Part shown: piece after piece, positions 9,150 to 16,535 of the stretch | Layout: the number at the start of each line of letters is the position of its first letter | Numbering within the stretch: the stretch's first letter is position 1 | Source of the DNA: Oceanobacillus bengalensis | GTDB taxonomy: Bacteria; Bacillota; Bacilli; Bacillales; Amphibacillaceae | Direction: 5' to 3' | DNA: 64,000 nucleotides | Assembly: GCF_003628445.1 (NCBI RefSeq) | Contig: NZ_RBZO01000008.1 | Location: forward strand, 1-64,000 | Translations under genes and position numbers: made by a program | Notes under the pieces: generated by a model | What the model was told of the DNA's origin: nothing | Databases searched by the model: none | Seen by the model: the letters and a program-made list of their open reading frames with translations, nothing else

Positions 9150-9477
9150 GTTTGTAATTCCTTTCTATATATAAAGTGAAACTTCAATAAGTGGGGTCGG
9201 TTCATCCCCCACTTGTTGTTAGTTGAACGAATTGGGGTGTTAGCATCCGTTAATCCCACCTAAACATCTTATTTTAAGGTGGGATTCTTACGGATGGTTA
9301 CACCAGAAATAAAACATCTACCTTTAACTTTATCATAGATGAAAGCTAGATGCAGAATGTTTTCACCGCTCACCAGCATATATTCGCCTAAAAAGTTGCA
9401 TAAACCCAAATTTTAAGCACATCTGTAATTCTTATTCCATACACTATTTTAGACATTACGTAAAAGGAATGGATTAG
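9150..9477. other. topB-ytaF divergent intergenic region with two hairpins
   Basis: Hairpin 1 (9189-9214) pairs AAGTGGGG with CCCCACTT. Hairpin 2 pairs CATCCGT (9244-9250) and ATCCCACCT (9253-9261) with AGGTGGGAT (9277-9285) and ACGGATG (9290-9296), a two-part stem of 16 bp. Neither is followed by a T-tract. Both lie between the divergent starts, in the topB leader on the minus strand or the ytaF leader on the plus strand. No known riboswitch was recognised. Confidence 0.7.
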
Positions 9478-10107
9478 ATGCTTTATTACACTGGGTTATT
9501 TTTATTAGTAATAGCTGTAAGCGTTGATGGGTTGGGTGTTGGCATCACATACGGCATGCAAAAGATTAGAGTACCGTTTATTGCCATCTTTATTATTATG
9601 CTATGCTCAGGTGCCGTCCTCCTAACATCTATGAGCCTTGGAAATATACTTGAAACTCTCATTTCAGCTGAAACGGCAAAAACAATTGGTGGATGCATAT
9701 TAATTTCGCTAGGGATATTTTCTTTAGTAAATACGATTCGTTCAAATATACGTGACAAAAAAGAAAAGGCAAGCGTCTTTTATTCAAAAAATAGATTTAG
9801 TGAGATAAAAACGGTTCTAGCAACACCAGATAAAGCAGATTTGGACAGGTCGGGAACCATCTCTGTCAATGAAGCATTATTACTAGGCTTTGCCCTCGCA
9901 CTTGATGCTTTTGGCGCCGGAATCGGTGCATCACTTCTTGGATATTCACCCGTTTTAACCGCATTTTTAATCGCTGGTATGAGTGGGGGATTTCTTTTCC
10001 TAGGTATAAAACTTGGAATCTTGTTATCCAAAAACAAGAAACTTCAGAAGCTATCATTTCTACCGCCAACCTTGTTAATTGGGTTGGGAGTTTTGAATTT
10101 AATATAG
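9478..10107 (+). CDS. ytaF: Sporulation membrane protein YtaF (MntP-like)
   Basis: A 209-residue integral membrane protein with about six helices in two MntP-type halves. The helices at the start (LFLLVIAVSVDGLGVGITYG) and middle (LLLGFALALDAFGAGIG) carry the paired SVDG and ALDA acidic motifs typical of this efflux-like fold. The soluble loop between them contains DKADLDRSGTIS, an EF-hand-like calcium loop typical of YtaF. Length equals Bacillus subtilis YtaF (about 210). It is produced during sporulation in relatives. The transported ion is not established. Monocistronic, with a terminator at 10114-10154. Confidence 0.85.
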   Translation: MLYYTGLFLLVIAVSVDGLGVGITYGMQKIRVPFIAIFIIMLCSGAVLLTSMSLGNILETLISAETAKTIGGCILISLGIFSLVNTIRSNIRDKKEKASVFYSKNRFSEIKTVLATPDKADLDRSGTISVNEALLLGFALALDAFGAGIGASLLGYSPVLTAFLIAGMSGGFLFLGIKLGILLSKNKKLQKLSFLPPTLLIGLGVLNLI

Positions 10108-10113
10108 ACGACA

Positions 10114-10154
10114 CAACCCCCTTCAAAAATCACAGTGAGATTTTAAAAGGGGTT
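10114..10154 (+). terminator. Terminator of ytaF
   Basis: AACCCCCTT pairs with AAAGGGGTT around an inner AAATC/GATTT arm, 7 nt after the stop. The T-tract is short. Confidence 0.65.
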
Positions 10155-10360
10155 CCCTTAATGCCTTATATATTTTGAAAAATGGTTATGATTATCGAAG
10201 AAATTGTCATTCTATCTAGAAGTTAGGTTATACCTGAGCTTGATAATTACTAAATGAGGGATATGAACATATTGATTCAGCAGGAGAAGTTCTATTCCTG
10301 AGACGTACGGAAAAACAAATGAATTAGTTGTTGAAAAGAAAAATCGGTCCAGTTCTGATT

Positions 10361-10403
10361 AGTCTGCTTCATCTGCTGATTCTCTGCCTCATCTGCCGAT
10401 TTC
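10361..10403 (+). repeat. Two-unit 20-bp direct repeat
   Basis: Units at 10361-10380 and 10381-10400 share TCTGCYTCATCTGCYGAT. A weaker partial unit (GTTCTGATT) precedes them. This resembles a very short version of the longer arrays at 6824 and 11461. Confidence 0.6.
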
Positions 10404-10423
10404 CACGTTTCACGCTCATTCCA

Positions 10424-10460
10424 CAAAAAAAGGAAAGCCTACTCCAGCGATAGACTTTCC
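10424..10460 (-). terminator. Terminator of the AEC transporter gene
   Basis: On the minus strand GGAAAG and CTTTCC flank an inner stem and are followed by T7, directly after the transporter stop. Confidence 0.85.
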
Positions 10461-10467
10461 ATTCGTT

Positions 10468-11361
10468 TTACATAATATTCAATAAAACAGTTACTGAAAC
10501 AATACTGATTAGGGTGGCGATAAATGTAATGCTTGAAACAAGTTCAGGTTCGGTGTCAAACTCGATAGCATACATCGTTGTTGTTGCCGCTGTTGGCATC
10601 GCAGAAATTATTAATAAAATCGCACCAATAAGTGGATCTACATTTGATAATGTAATAAAAATAAATGCAATAAGTGGTGCTCCAATCATCTTTAATACAA
10701 CCGCCGACGTAATTACTTGCCAATTCAATTTAATTCCCGTCATTGATCCTAGTTGCATACCAAGCATAATCATCATTACTGGAATTGCAGCATCCCCAAC
10801 CATGGATAATGTATCATACATGGAGATTGGGATGGATACATCAAGGAATTGGAAAATAAAAGCGATAAACATAGCATAGGTTGTGGGCATTTTCATAACA
10901 TTCATGAGCGCTTGTTTCATGCCACTTGTACTGCGTGATGCATAATACACGCCGAAAAAGTTATTTTGCAACCCCTGGATAACCATAATAAACACGGCAT
11001 ACGGAAGTGCTTCAGGTCCAAGGGCAAAAAGCACAACAGGCAACCCATAATTACCAGAATTCATAAAGCCAGTAGCTAAAATAGATGCACTCTCAATGTT
11101 TTGTGACCACTTAAATATTCTAGCTAAAATCTTATTAAGTAGAACCATGATCCCAAATAAAAGAAACGTATAAACCAGAATTACAACATATCCGTTATTA
11201 AACTCTGCATCATATAGTGAAATAAAAACTAAAGCAGGTGATAAGATATACAAACACACTGCAGATACTGATTTCACATCAAGGACACGAATCCTTTGTA
11301 AAATAAAACCCGTTGCAAAAACCAACATGATTGGTAATATAACATTAAAAAATAAACTCAT
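10468..11361 (-). CDS. AEC-family (auxin efflux carrier-like) transporter
   Basis: A 297-residue membrane protein with about ten predicted helices split by a central polar loop (residues about 140-165). The conserved SGNYGLPV motif in the fourth helix region (residues about 107-115) and PVMMIMLGMQLG after the loop are typical of the AEC family. Members move small organic or amino acids (for example malate), but the substrate cannot be assigned here. It is transcribed alone. Its start lies 100 bp from the large tandem array. Confidence 0.88.
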   Translation of the reverse strand: MSLFFNVILPIMLVFATGFILQRIRVLDVKSVSAVCLYILSPALVFISLYDAEFNNGYVVILVYTFLLFGIMVLLNKILARIFKWSQNIESASILATGFMNSGNYGLPVVLFALGPEALPYAVFIMVIQGLQNNFFGVYYASRSTSGMKQALMNVMKMPTTYAMFIAFIFQFLDVSIPISMYDTLSMVGDAAIPVMMIMLGMQLGSMTGIKLNWQVITSAVVLKMIGAPLIAFIFITLSNVDPLIGAILLIISAMPTAATTTMYAIEFDTEPELVSSITFIATLISIVSVTVLLNIM

Positions 11362-11460
11362 ACATACATCTCCAAAACTAATAAATTATTTAACTATCAA
11401 GTAATAGATAGTTTACCATAAAAGGTATAAGAAGAGAGGAGGAATCCCTCAGAAACCATT

Positions 11461-12190
11461 TTTCCTGAGAAGAGTACTTATATTCCGTGATAAATGCATT
11501 TATCCTGAGATGAGAGCTTTTATCCTGAGAAGATAATTTATATCCCGAGATGAGAGCTTTTATCCTGAGAAAAAAACTTTTATCCTGAGATGAGAGCGTT
11601 TATCCTGAGAAAAAAACTTTTATCCCGAGATGAGAGCTTTTATCCTGAGAAAAAAACTTTTATCCCGAGATGAGAGCTTTTATCCTGAGAAAATAATTTA
11701 TATCCCGAGATGAGAGCTTTTATCCTGAGAAGATAATTTATATCCCGAGATGAGAGCTTTTATCCTGAGAAGATAATTTATATCCCGAGATGAGAGCTTT
11801 TATCCCGAGAAGATAACTTATATCCCGAGATGAGAGCTTTTATCCTGAGAAAAAGATTTTTATCCCGAGATGAGAGCTTTTATCCTGAGAAAAAGATTTT
11901 TATCCCGAGATGAGAGCTTTTATCCTGAGAAGATAATTTTTATCCCGAGATGAGAGCTTTTATCCTGAGAAGAATACTTATATCCCGAGATGAGAGCTTT
12001 TATCCTGAGAAAATAATTTATATCCCGAGATGAGAGCTTTTATCCTGAGAAGAAAATTTTTATCCCGAGATGAGAGCTTTTATCCTGAGAAGAAAACTTT
12101 TATCCCGAGATGAGAGCTTTTATCCTGAGAAAAAAATTTTTATCCCGAGATGAGAGCTTTTATCCCGAGAAAAAAGCATATATCCCGAAA
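11461..12190 (+). repeat. Indel-free tandem array of 36 x 20 bp (18 x 40-bp dimers)
   Basis: From 11461 to 12180 every 20 bp begins a new unit with consensus TATCCYGAGA followed by ten variable bases. Units alternate between a TGAGAGCTTT tail (17 copies at exact 40-bp spacing, 11501 to 12141) and an A-rich tail (AAAAAACTTT or AGATAATTTA). A partial unit ends at 12190. No indel breaks the phase over 720 bp. There is no open frame and no unique spacer, so it is not CRISPR. It lies upstream of the AEC gene and the 12238 promoter. Confidence 0.97.
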
Positions 12191-12237
12191 AGTATCTCCT
12201 CCCTGTTGTTTTCTCCTCAAAAAATAAACACCTTAAT

Positions 12238-12266
12238 TTGACAATCCCCGCATTTTAAGTTATTAT
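12238..12266 (+). promoter_or_regulatory. Consensus sigma-A promoter upstream of the D repeats and cvfB
   Basis: TTGACA (12238-12243), 17-bp spacer, TATTAT (12261-12266). It is the only clear promoter before cvfB. Transcription would start near 12273 and read a leader of about 710 nt. Confidence 0.8.
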
Positions 12267-12419
12267 AAAATAATGCTTATTAAAGCTGAAGTAACAAATA
12301 GTATTTCTGGCATTCTACAATGTTTTTGTTGATGCTTATTCACACTGGAGCGTCTAAAGGGACGCAAGGACATAAGAGCAGGTAGGGCTTATGTTGCTTA
12401 AGTTAGAGAATATTTAACG

Positions 12420-12605
12420 AAAGGCGGAAGCGACCGTTTTGCGACGTACGAACTGCGCCCAAGCAACGCACGGGTGGTTCAATTGTAATCGAACATTCCT
12501 TCGTAGGAGATACAGGAAACACGATGAACGTAGTGAATCGATGTTGACTTATCTTGTCATGAGGTGAGGGAAGTTACGCTAGTCGCTGGGAGCTGTAGCT
12601 GGACC
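12420..12605 (+). repeat. Structured repeat D, copy 1
   Basis: Starts AAAGGCGGAAGCGACC and ends GTCGCTGG...GTAGCTGGAC, so its ends pair (GCGAC with GTCGC). Inside are a GAACTGCGCCC...GGGTGGTTC stem, a short TCCT...AGGA hairpin (TCCTTCGTAGGA) and the conserved TTATCTTGTCATGAGGTGA. It shares long blocks with copies at 12667, 34876 (short) and 48787 (minus strand). Confidence 0.85.
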
Positions 12606-12666
12606 AGTAGAACATGTACCGCGGTTAAAGTGAAATGATGATGCTTAAATTTCCCACTCGATAAAC

Positions 12667-12850
12667 AAAAGCGTAAGCGTCCGTATAGCAACGTACGAAC
12701 TGCGCCCCCGAACTTTGGGGGTGGTTCGACTTGTCGAACATTCCTACGAAGGAGATAAAGGAAACACAGCGACTGTAAGGAGCTGAAGTTGACTTATCTT
12801 GTCATGAGGTGAAGGAAGTCTCGCTAGTTGCTGGACGCTTAAGCTGGACT
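12667..12850 (+). repeat. Structured repeat D, copy 2
   Basis: Ends pair as GCGTAAGCGTCC with GGACGCTTAAGC. The inner stem is GCCCCC...GGGGGT, where copy 1 has a different but also paired sequence. The small hairpin reads TCCTACGAAGGA here. Tandem with copy 1 in the same orientation, both in the leader of cvfB. Confidence 0.85.
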
Positions 12851-12897
12851 TTGAAGAATCGAGATTAAAATAAATAACTATGTGTTACTTTTTAATC

Positions 12898-12930
12898 AAA
12901 GGGGTACTCTTTAAATAGAGTATCCCTTTT
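12898..12930 (+). terminator. Intrinsic terminator before cvfB (possible attenuator)
   Basis: AAAGGGGTACTCT, loop TTAAAT, AGAGTATCCCTTTT: a 13-bp stem ending in T4. It lies after the two D repeats and 56 nt before the cvfB start. It could end a stand-alone RNA from the 12238 promoter or act as an attenuator of cvfB. Confidence 0.8.
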
Positions 12931-12986
12931 CCAATAGCCACGAACCTTAATACATACAACACCAAAAAGAAAGAAGGTCTATTTAT

Positions 12987-13844
12987 ATGCAGATGTTAAA
13001 AATTGGTACAGTAGAAACAATGACAGTACTTCGGAAAATTGATACAGGCTATGTTTTAGAAAAACAAGCGGAACAATCACTTTTACATCATAATGAAACG
13101 GAGAAAGAGCTTGAAGAAGGACAGGAAGTTACCGTTTTCTTATACAATGATAAAAAAGGAAATATAGCTGCAACAACAACATTACCAACTGTCAGGATGG
13201 ATACGTACGGCTGGGCTGAAGTTGTTAATGTAAGTCCTCGAATCGGCGGAGCATTCGTTAATATTGGGATAGCGAAGGAAATGCTCGTTTCAAAAGATGA
13301 CCTGCCATTATTCGAAAGTGTATGGCCTAAGCCTGGTGACAAACTTTTCGTTACATTAGGATTAGATCAAAAAGGTCGATTACTTGCAATTCCAGCCTCT
13401 GAAGGCGCGATGTACCGCGAAATTGAGTTAGCACCTGAAGATTTATTGAACAAACAGATTACCGGAAGAGTGTATCATACGAGTAAAGAAGGTTCAGCAA
13501 TTATTACAGAGGAGTACTATCGTGGATTCATTCATCATACCGAACGAAAAAGAGAACCACGTCTAGGTGAAGAAGTGACTGGTCGCGTTATTGAGGTAAA
13601 ATATGATGGAACATTAAATGTTTCCCTTAGACCACTTAAGCAGCATGGCATGACCCTAGATGCAGATATTATCATCGAACACCTTGAAGCAAACGATGGG
13701 GTTATTCCATTTCATGATAAGAGTGATCCAGATGATATCCGTGGAACATTCGAAATCAGTAAAGCTGCTTTTAAACGAGCACTTGGTAAGTTAATGAAAG
13801 AAGGAAAAATCGAGCAACGTGATGGAAAGACATACTTGAAATAA
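12987..13844 (+). CDS. cvfB: S1-domain RNA-binding protein CvfB
   Basis: A 285-residue cytosolic protein of the CvfB/YitL family: N-terminal S1-like OB-fold modules (residues about 1-140), a third S1 module (about 145-215, GRVIEVKYDGTLNVSLRPL) and a C-terminal winged-helix (about 220-285, ISKAAFKRALGKLMKEGKIE). In Staphylococcus CvfB binds RNA and affects virulence-gene expression. Length is close to YitL. The start uses GAAGGT 9 nt upstream. No promoter is visible between the terminator at 12898-12930 and the start, so expression may depend on read-through. Confidence 0.9.
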   Translation: MQMLKIGTVETMTVLRKIDTGYVLEKQAEQSLLHHNETEKELEEGQEVTVFLYNDKKGNIAATTTLPTVRMDTYGWAEVVNVSPRIGGAFVNIGIAKEMLVSKDDLPLFESVWPKPGDKLFVTLGLDQKGRLLAIPASEGAMYREIELAPEDLLNKQITGRVYHTSKEGSAIITEEYYRGFIHHTERKREPRLGEEVTGRVIEVKYDGTLNVSLRPLKQHGMTLDADIIIEHLEANDGVIPFHDKSDPDDIRGTFEISKAAFKRALGKLMKEGKIEQRDGKTYLK

Positions 13845-13907
13845 GAAAAGCTAAAAGCGCTTGTGACAGACAGCAATGCCCAAGATTTTACACCTTTAAA
13901 TATATAG

Positions 13908-13938
13908 AAAGCTCAAGCAAGGCTTGAGCTTTTCTTTT
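13908..13938. terminator. Bidirectional terminator
   Basis: AAAGCTCAAGC, CAAG loop region, GCTTGAGCTTTT then CTTTT. It serves cvfB on the plus strand and may serve the convergent membrane-protein gene (stop at 13942). Confidence 0.85.
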
Positions 13939-13941
13939 GGT

Positions 13942-14232
13942 TTAGTCCACAATTGTTTTTGTATTTTTATAGGAATCAAAAAGCGATGTGAAGATAAATC
14001 CGATTGCTGAAGAAAATAAACATGCAATTCCCCACCCACCAAGTGGCGCTCCTAAGAATTCAACATTCAACATGGAAGCTGCAGCAAGGAATGTAAGTCC
14101 TGTTACCGCTAAGAAAAAACTTGGATAATAGACAACACTATTCTGCTCTGTCAGCGCTTTTACAGAAACCAGTCCTAAAATAAAAACAATAAACGATAAA
14201 ATAGCACCAATTGTTATAACTGATTCAAACAT
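13942..14232 (-). CDS. Small three-helix membrane protein (YesK-like?)
   Basis: A 96-residue hydrophobic protein with about three membrane helices (residues about 5-25, 36-55 and 65-85) and a short charged tail (SYKNTKTIVD). No catalytic motif is seen. It resembles small uncharacterised Bacilli membrane proteins of the YesK type, but this match is from memory and weak. An AAGGAGGGGA ribosome site lies upstream of the ATG. Function unknown. Confidence 0.6.
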   Translation of the reverse strand: MFESVITIGAILSFIVFILGLVSVKALTEQNSVVYYPSFFLAVTGLTFLAAASMLNVEFLGAPLGGWGIACLFSSAIGFIFTSLFDSYKNTKTIVD

Positions 14233-14289
14233 TAAAATCCCCTCCTTATCCGTAGTCTACGTTGCCCTTTTAAACAAGTCAAATTAAAT

Positions 14290-14517
14290 CTACTTATTAA
14301 GCGCAAAGATGTCATCAAGCCTCTGTGTCATATATGCATGGCTATCTTCAATACCTAAATTGTAGAAAATCGGAGCTATCTCCTTTTTAATGAATTCGAG
14401 AAATAACATCGCTTTTAAATCACCAATATCTTCCCCTATTTCATTTTCAAAGTAACCTTTAATTCGACCAACTAACTCTTCCTTCTGTGCTTTTGTTAAT
14501 TCAAATGCTTCTTTCAT
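14290..14517 (-). CDS. DUF2164 family protein
   Basis: A 75-residue acidic, helical protein. The core (TKAQKEELVGRIKGYFENE, then FLEFIKKEIAPIFYNLGIED) matches DUF2164, a small uncharacterised family in Firmicutes and Proteobacteria. The start at 14517 is chosen over an in-frame upstream ATG (14538) because AGGGGAG lies at the proper distance from MKEAFELTKAQKE. Divergent from the M3 peptidase. Function unknown. Confidence 0.8.
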   Translation of the reverse strand: MKEAFELTKAQKEELVGRIKGYFENEIGEDIGDLKAMLFLEFIKKEIAPIFYNLGIEDSHAYMTQRLDDIFALNK

Positions 14518-14641
14518 TGTACACTCCCCTATCACCAATTATCCCTATTTTCCCAGCTTGAAGACGATTTGTAAAATAAATAGTAGCAAAAAAAAGGATT
14601 CTGCCTCCTTTGGTCGTATAATATAATCGAGGGGGAAAAAC

Positions 14642-16339
14642 ATGCAAACATTTGAAGATTATAAGTACGAACGACCTAATGTTGAAGAAGTAAAAAAAGA
14701 TTATAAAGAGCTTCTAGAGAAATTTAAAAATGCATCCGATGTCGATGGTGCAACAAAAGCGCTTGAAGATATCAACCGTTTACGAAATACGCTATCAACG
14801 ATGGCAAATTTGGTATATATTCGTGCTTCCATCGATACAAAGGACGACTATTATCAAAAAGAGCGAGATTTCTTTGATGACGTACAACCGGAATTAAATG
14901 AATTAGATACCGATTTTTATAAAGAGCTTATCAACTCTGCCTATCGAAATGTACTAGAAGAAAAATTTGGTACACAATTATTTAAAATTGCAGAATTTGA
15001 AATCAAAGCTTTTTCAAAAGAAGTAATTGAATTGATGAAGCAGGAAAATAAGCTTACAACTGCGTATTCTAAACTAGTTGCTTCTGCGGAAATTGATTTC
15101 GAAGGTGATACGTACACACTTGCCCAACTCGACCCATTCGCACAAAGCGAAGATCGCGAAATACGAAGAAAAGCGATTGAAGCGAAATTCGGCTTCTTTG
15201 AGAAAAATGCAGAGAAGTTTGATGAGCTTTATGACAAACTAGTAAAAATCCGTCATGAAATTGCTACGACACTCGGATATAAGAATTTTGTAGAACTCGG
15301 TTACATACAAATGCAGAGAATCGACTATAATGCCGAAATGGTAGATGTTTTCCGTAAACAAGTTCGCGAATCGATTGTACCTGTTGCAACAAAATTATAT
15401 CAAAAACAAGCTGAACGACTTGATGTTGATTCGCTTAAATTCTATGATGAAAGCATTGAATATAAAACAGGAAATGCAACACCAAAAGGTTCTTCTGATT
15501 GGATTATTGACAATGGAAAGAAAATGTATGCAGAGCTTTCTGATGAGACAAATACGTTTTTCCAGTTTATGCTTGATCGCAATCTAATGGACCTAGAAGC
15601 GAAGAAAGGAAAAGAATCTGGTGGATATTGTACGTTTATCGAAGACTACCAATCTCCATTTATCTTTTCAAACTTTAATGGTACTTCTGGTGATATTGAT
15701 GTATTAACTCATGAAGCAGGACATGCATTCCAGGCCTATTCTTCAAGACACCTAGGTGTACCAGAATACGGATTCCCAACAAGCGAATCTGCTGAAATAC
15801 ATTCGATGAGTATGGAATTTTTCACTTGGCCTTGGATGGAGCTATTCTTTAAGGAAGACACAGATAAATATAAGTACAGCCATTTAGCAGGTGGATTAAC
15901 ATTTATCCCTTATGGTGTTTGTGTCGATGAGTTCCAGCATCTTGTTTATGAAAATCCTGAATGGACTCCTGCTGAACGTAAGCAAGCATGGAAGAAGCTT
16001 GAAATAACTTACCTACCACATCGTGATTACGATGGAATAGAGTATTTAGAAAGTGGCGGCTTTTGGCAACGTCAAGGACATATTTATGAAAGTCCTTTCT
16101 ATTATATTGATTATACACTTGCACAAATTTGTGCATTCCAATTCTGGAAACGCGACCGTGAAAATCATGAAGATGCATGGAAGGATTACTTAAACCTATG
16201 TAAATTGGGTGGTTCTAAACCTTTCTTGCAACTCGTAAAAGCAGCAAATCTCCGCTCCCCATTTGAAGAAGGTACAGTAGAATCTGTTATCGGCGCCATT
16301 GAGGAATGGTTGGATTCAGTGGATGATAAAGCATTGTAG
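14642..16339 (+). CDS. M3-family oligoendopeptidase (PepF/Pz-peptidase type)
   Basis: A 565-residue cytosolic zinc peptidase that cleaves short oligopeptides. The zinc motif is HEAGH (His357, Glu358, His361) within LTHEAGHAFQAYSSR, with the distal acidic ligand region SAEIHSMSMEFF about 25 residues on. The N-terminal helical half is typical of M3B peptidases. Length matches the 560-570-residue Pz-peptidase group. The start follows GAGGGGG. A terminator at 16371-16401 ends a single-gene unit. It lies next to the opp/asparaginase operon and could process imported peptides, but it is not co-transcribed. Confidence 0.92.
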   Translation: MQTFEDYKYERPNVEEVKKDYKELLEKFKNASDVDGATKALEDINRLRNTLSTMANLVYIRASIDTKDDYYQKERDFFDDVQPELNELDTDFYKELINSAYRNVLEEKFGTQLFKIAEFEIKAFSKEVIELMKQENKLTTAYSKLVASAEIDFEGDTYTLAQLDPFAQSEDREIRRKAIEAKFGFFEKNAEKFDELYDKLVKIRHEIATTLGYKNFVELGYIQMQRIDYNAEMVDVFRKQVRESIVPVATKLYQKQAERLDVDSLKFYDESIEYKTGNATPKGSSDWIIDNGKKMYAELSDETNTFFQFMLDRNLMDLEAKKGKESGGYCTFIEDYQSPFIFSNFNGTSGDIDVLTHEAGHAFQAYSSRHLGVPEYGFPTSESAEIHSMSMEFFTWPWMELFFKEDTDKYKYSHLAGGLTFIPYGVCVDEFQHLVYENPEWTPAERKQAWKKLEITYLPHRDYDGIEYLESGGFWQRQGHIYESPFYYIDYTLAQICAFQFWKRDRENHEDAWKDYLNLCKLGGSKPFLQLVKAANLRSPFEEGTVESVIGAIEEWLDSVDDKAL

Positions 16340-16370
16340 TCTATTTTTAAGCATTTATAATAAGACCATT

Positions 16371-16401
16371 TAGCAGTCCAATAAATTGGGCTGCTTTTTT
16401 T
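16371..16401 (+). terminator. Terminator of the M3 peptidase gene
   Basis: AGCAGTCC, AATAAATT loop, GGGCTGCT followed by T7. Confidence 0.9.
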
Positions 16402-16500
16402 GTGGATTTCGCAAATTTAACAAGCGCTATAGGACTATTTGTTAGGATTATAACCATCACATACATTTTTTGAATAATTAATATTTCAATTTAATAACAT

Positions 16501-16527
16501 AAAAAGACTGAGCAAAATCACTCAGTC
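16501..16527 (-). terminator. Terminator of the opp1-asparaginase operon
   Basis: On the minus strand GACTGAGT, GATTTTG loop, CTCAGTC then T5, 9 nt after the oppDF stop. Confidence 0.9.
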
Positions 16528-16535
16528 TATCTCCC

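Larger units (their letters stand above)
10108..10467. other. Intergenic region between ytaF and the AEC transporter
   Basis: It holds the ytaF terminator (10114-10154), a small 20-bp direct repeat (10361-10403) and the minus-strand AEC terminator (10424-10460). Between them I see no gene. A short frame at about 10265-10330 (HIDSAGEVLFLRRTEKQ) could be a coding remnant but was not identified. Confidence 0.6.

Noticed and set aside
11461-12190. CRISPR array
   Set aside because: The units are contiguous 20-mers without unique spacers, the repeat is too short, and there are no cas genes.
11461-12190. Cluster of DnaA boxes (TTATCCTGA / TTATCCCGA against TTATCCACA)
   Set aside because: Every unit differs from the consensus at positions 7 and 8, and no origin genes are near. 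A binding test could reopen it.
12350-12400. Cyclic di-GMP riboswitch (GGGACGCAAGGAC and GGTAGGGC resemble GEMM parts)
   Set aside because: The upstream GCAAA half and the tetraloop-receptor geometry are absent. The similarity is confined to a few short words.
12420-12850. T-box leader (the GGGTGGTTC in repeat D resembles the T-box GGGTGGNACC)
   Set aside because: The following ACCGCG-type part is missing, there is no specifier loop, and copies lie inside opp operons.
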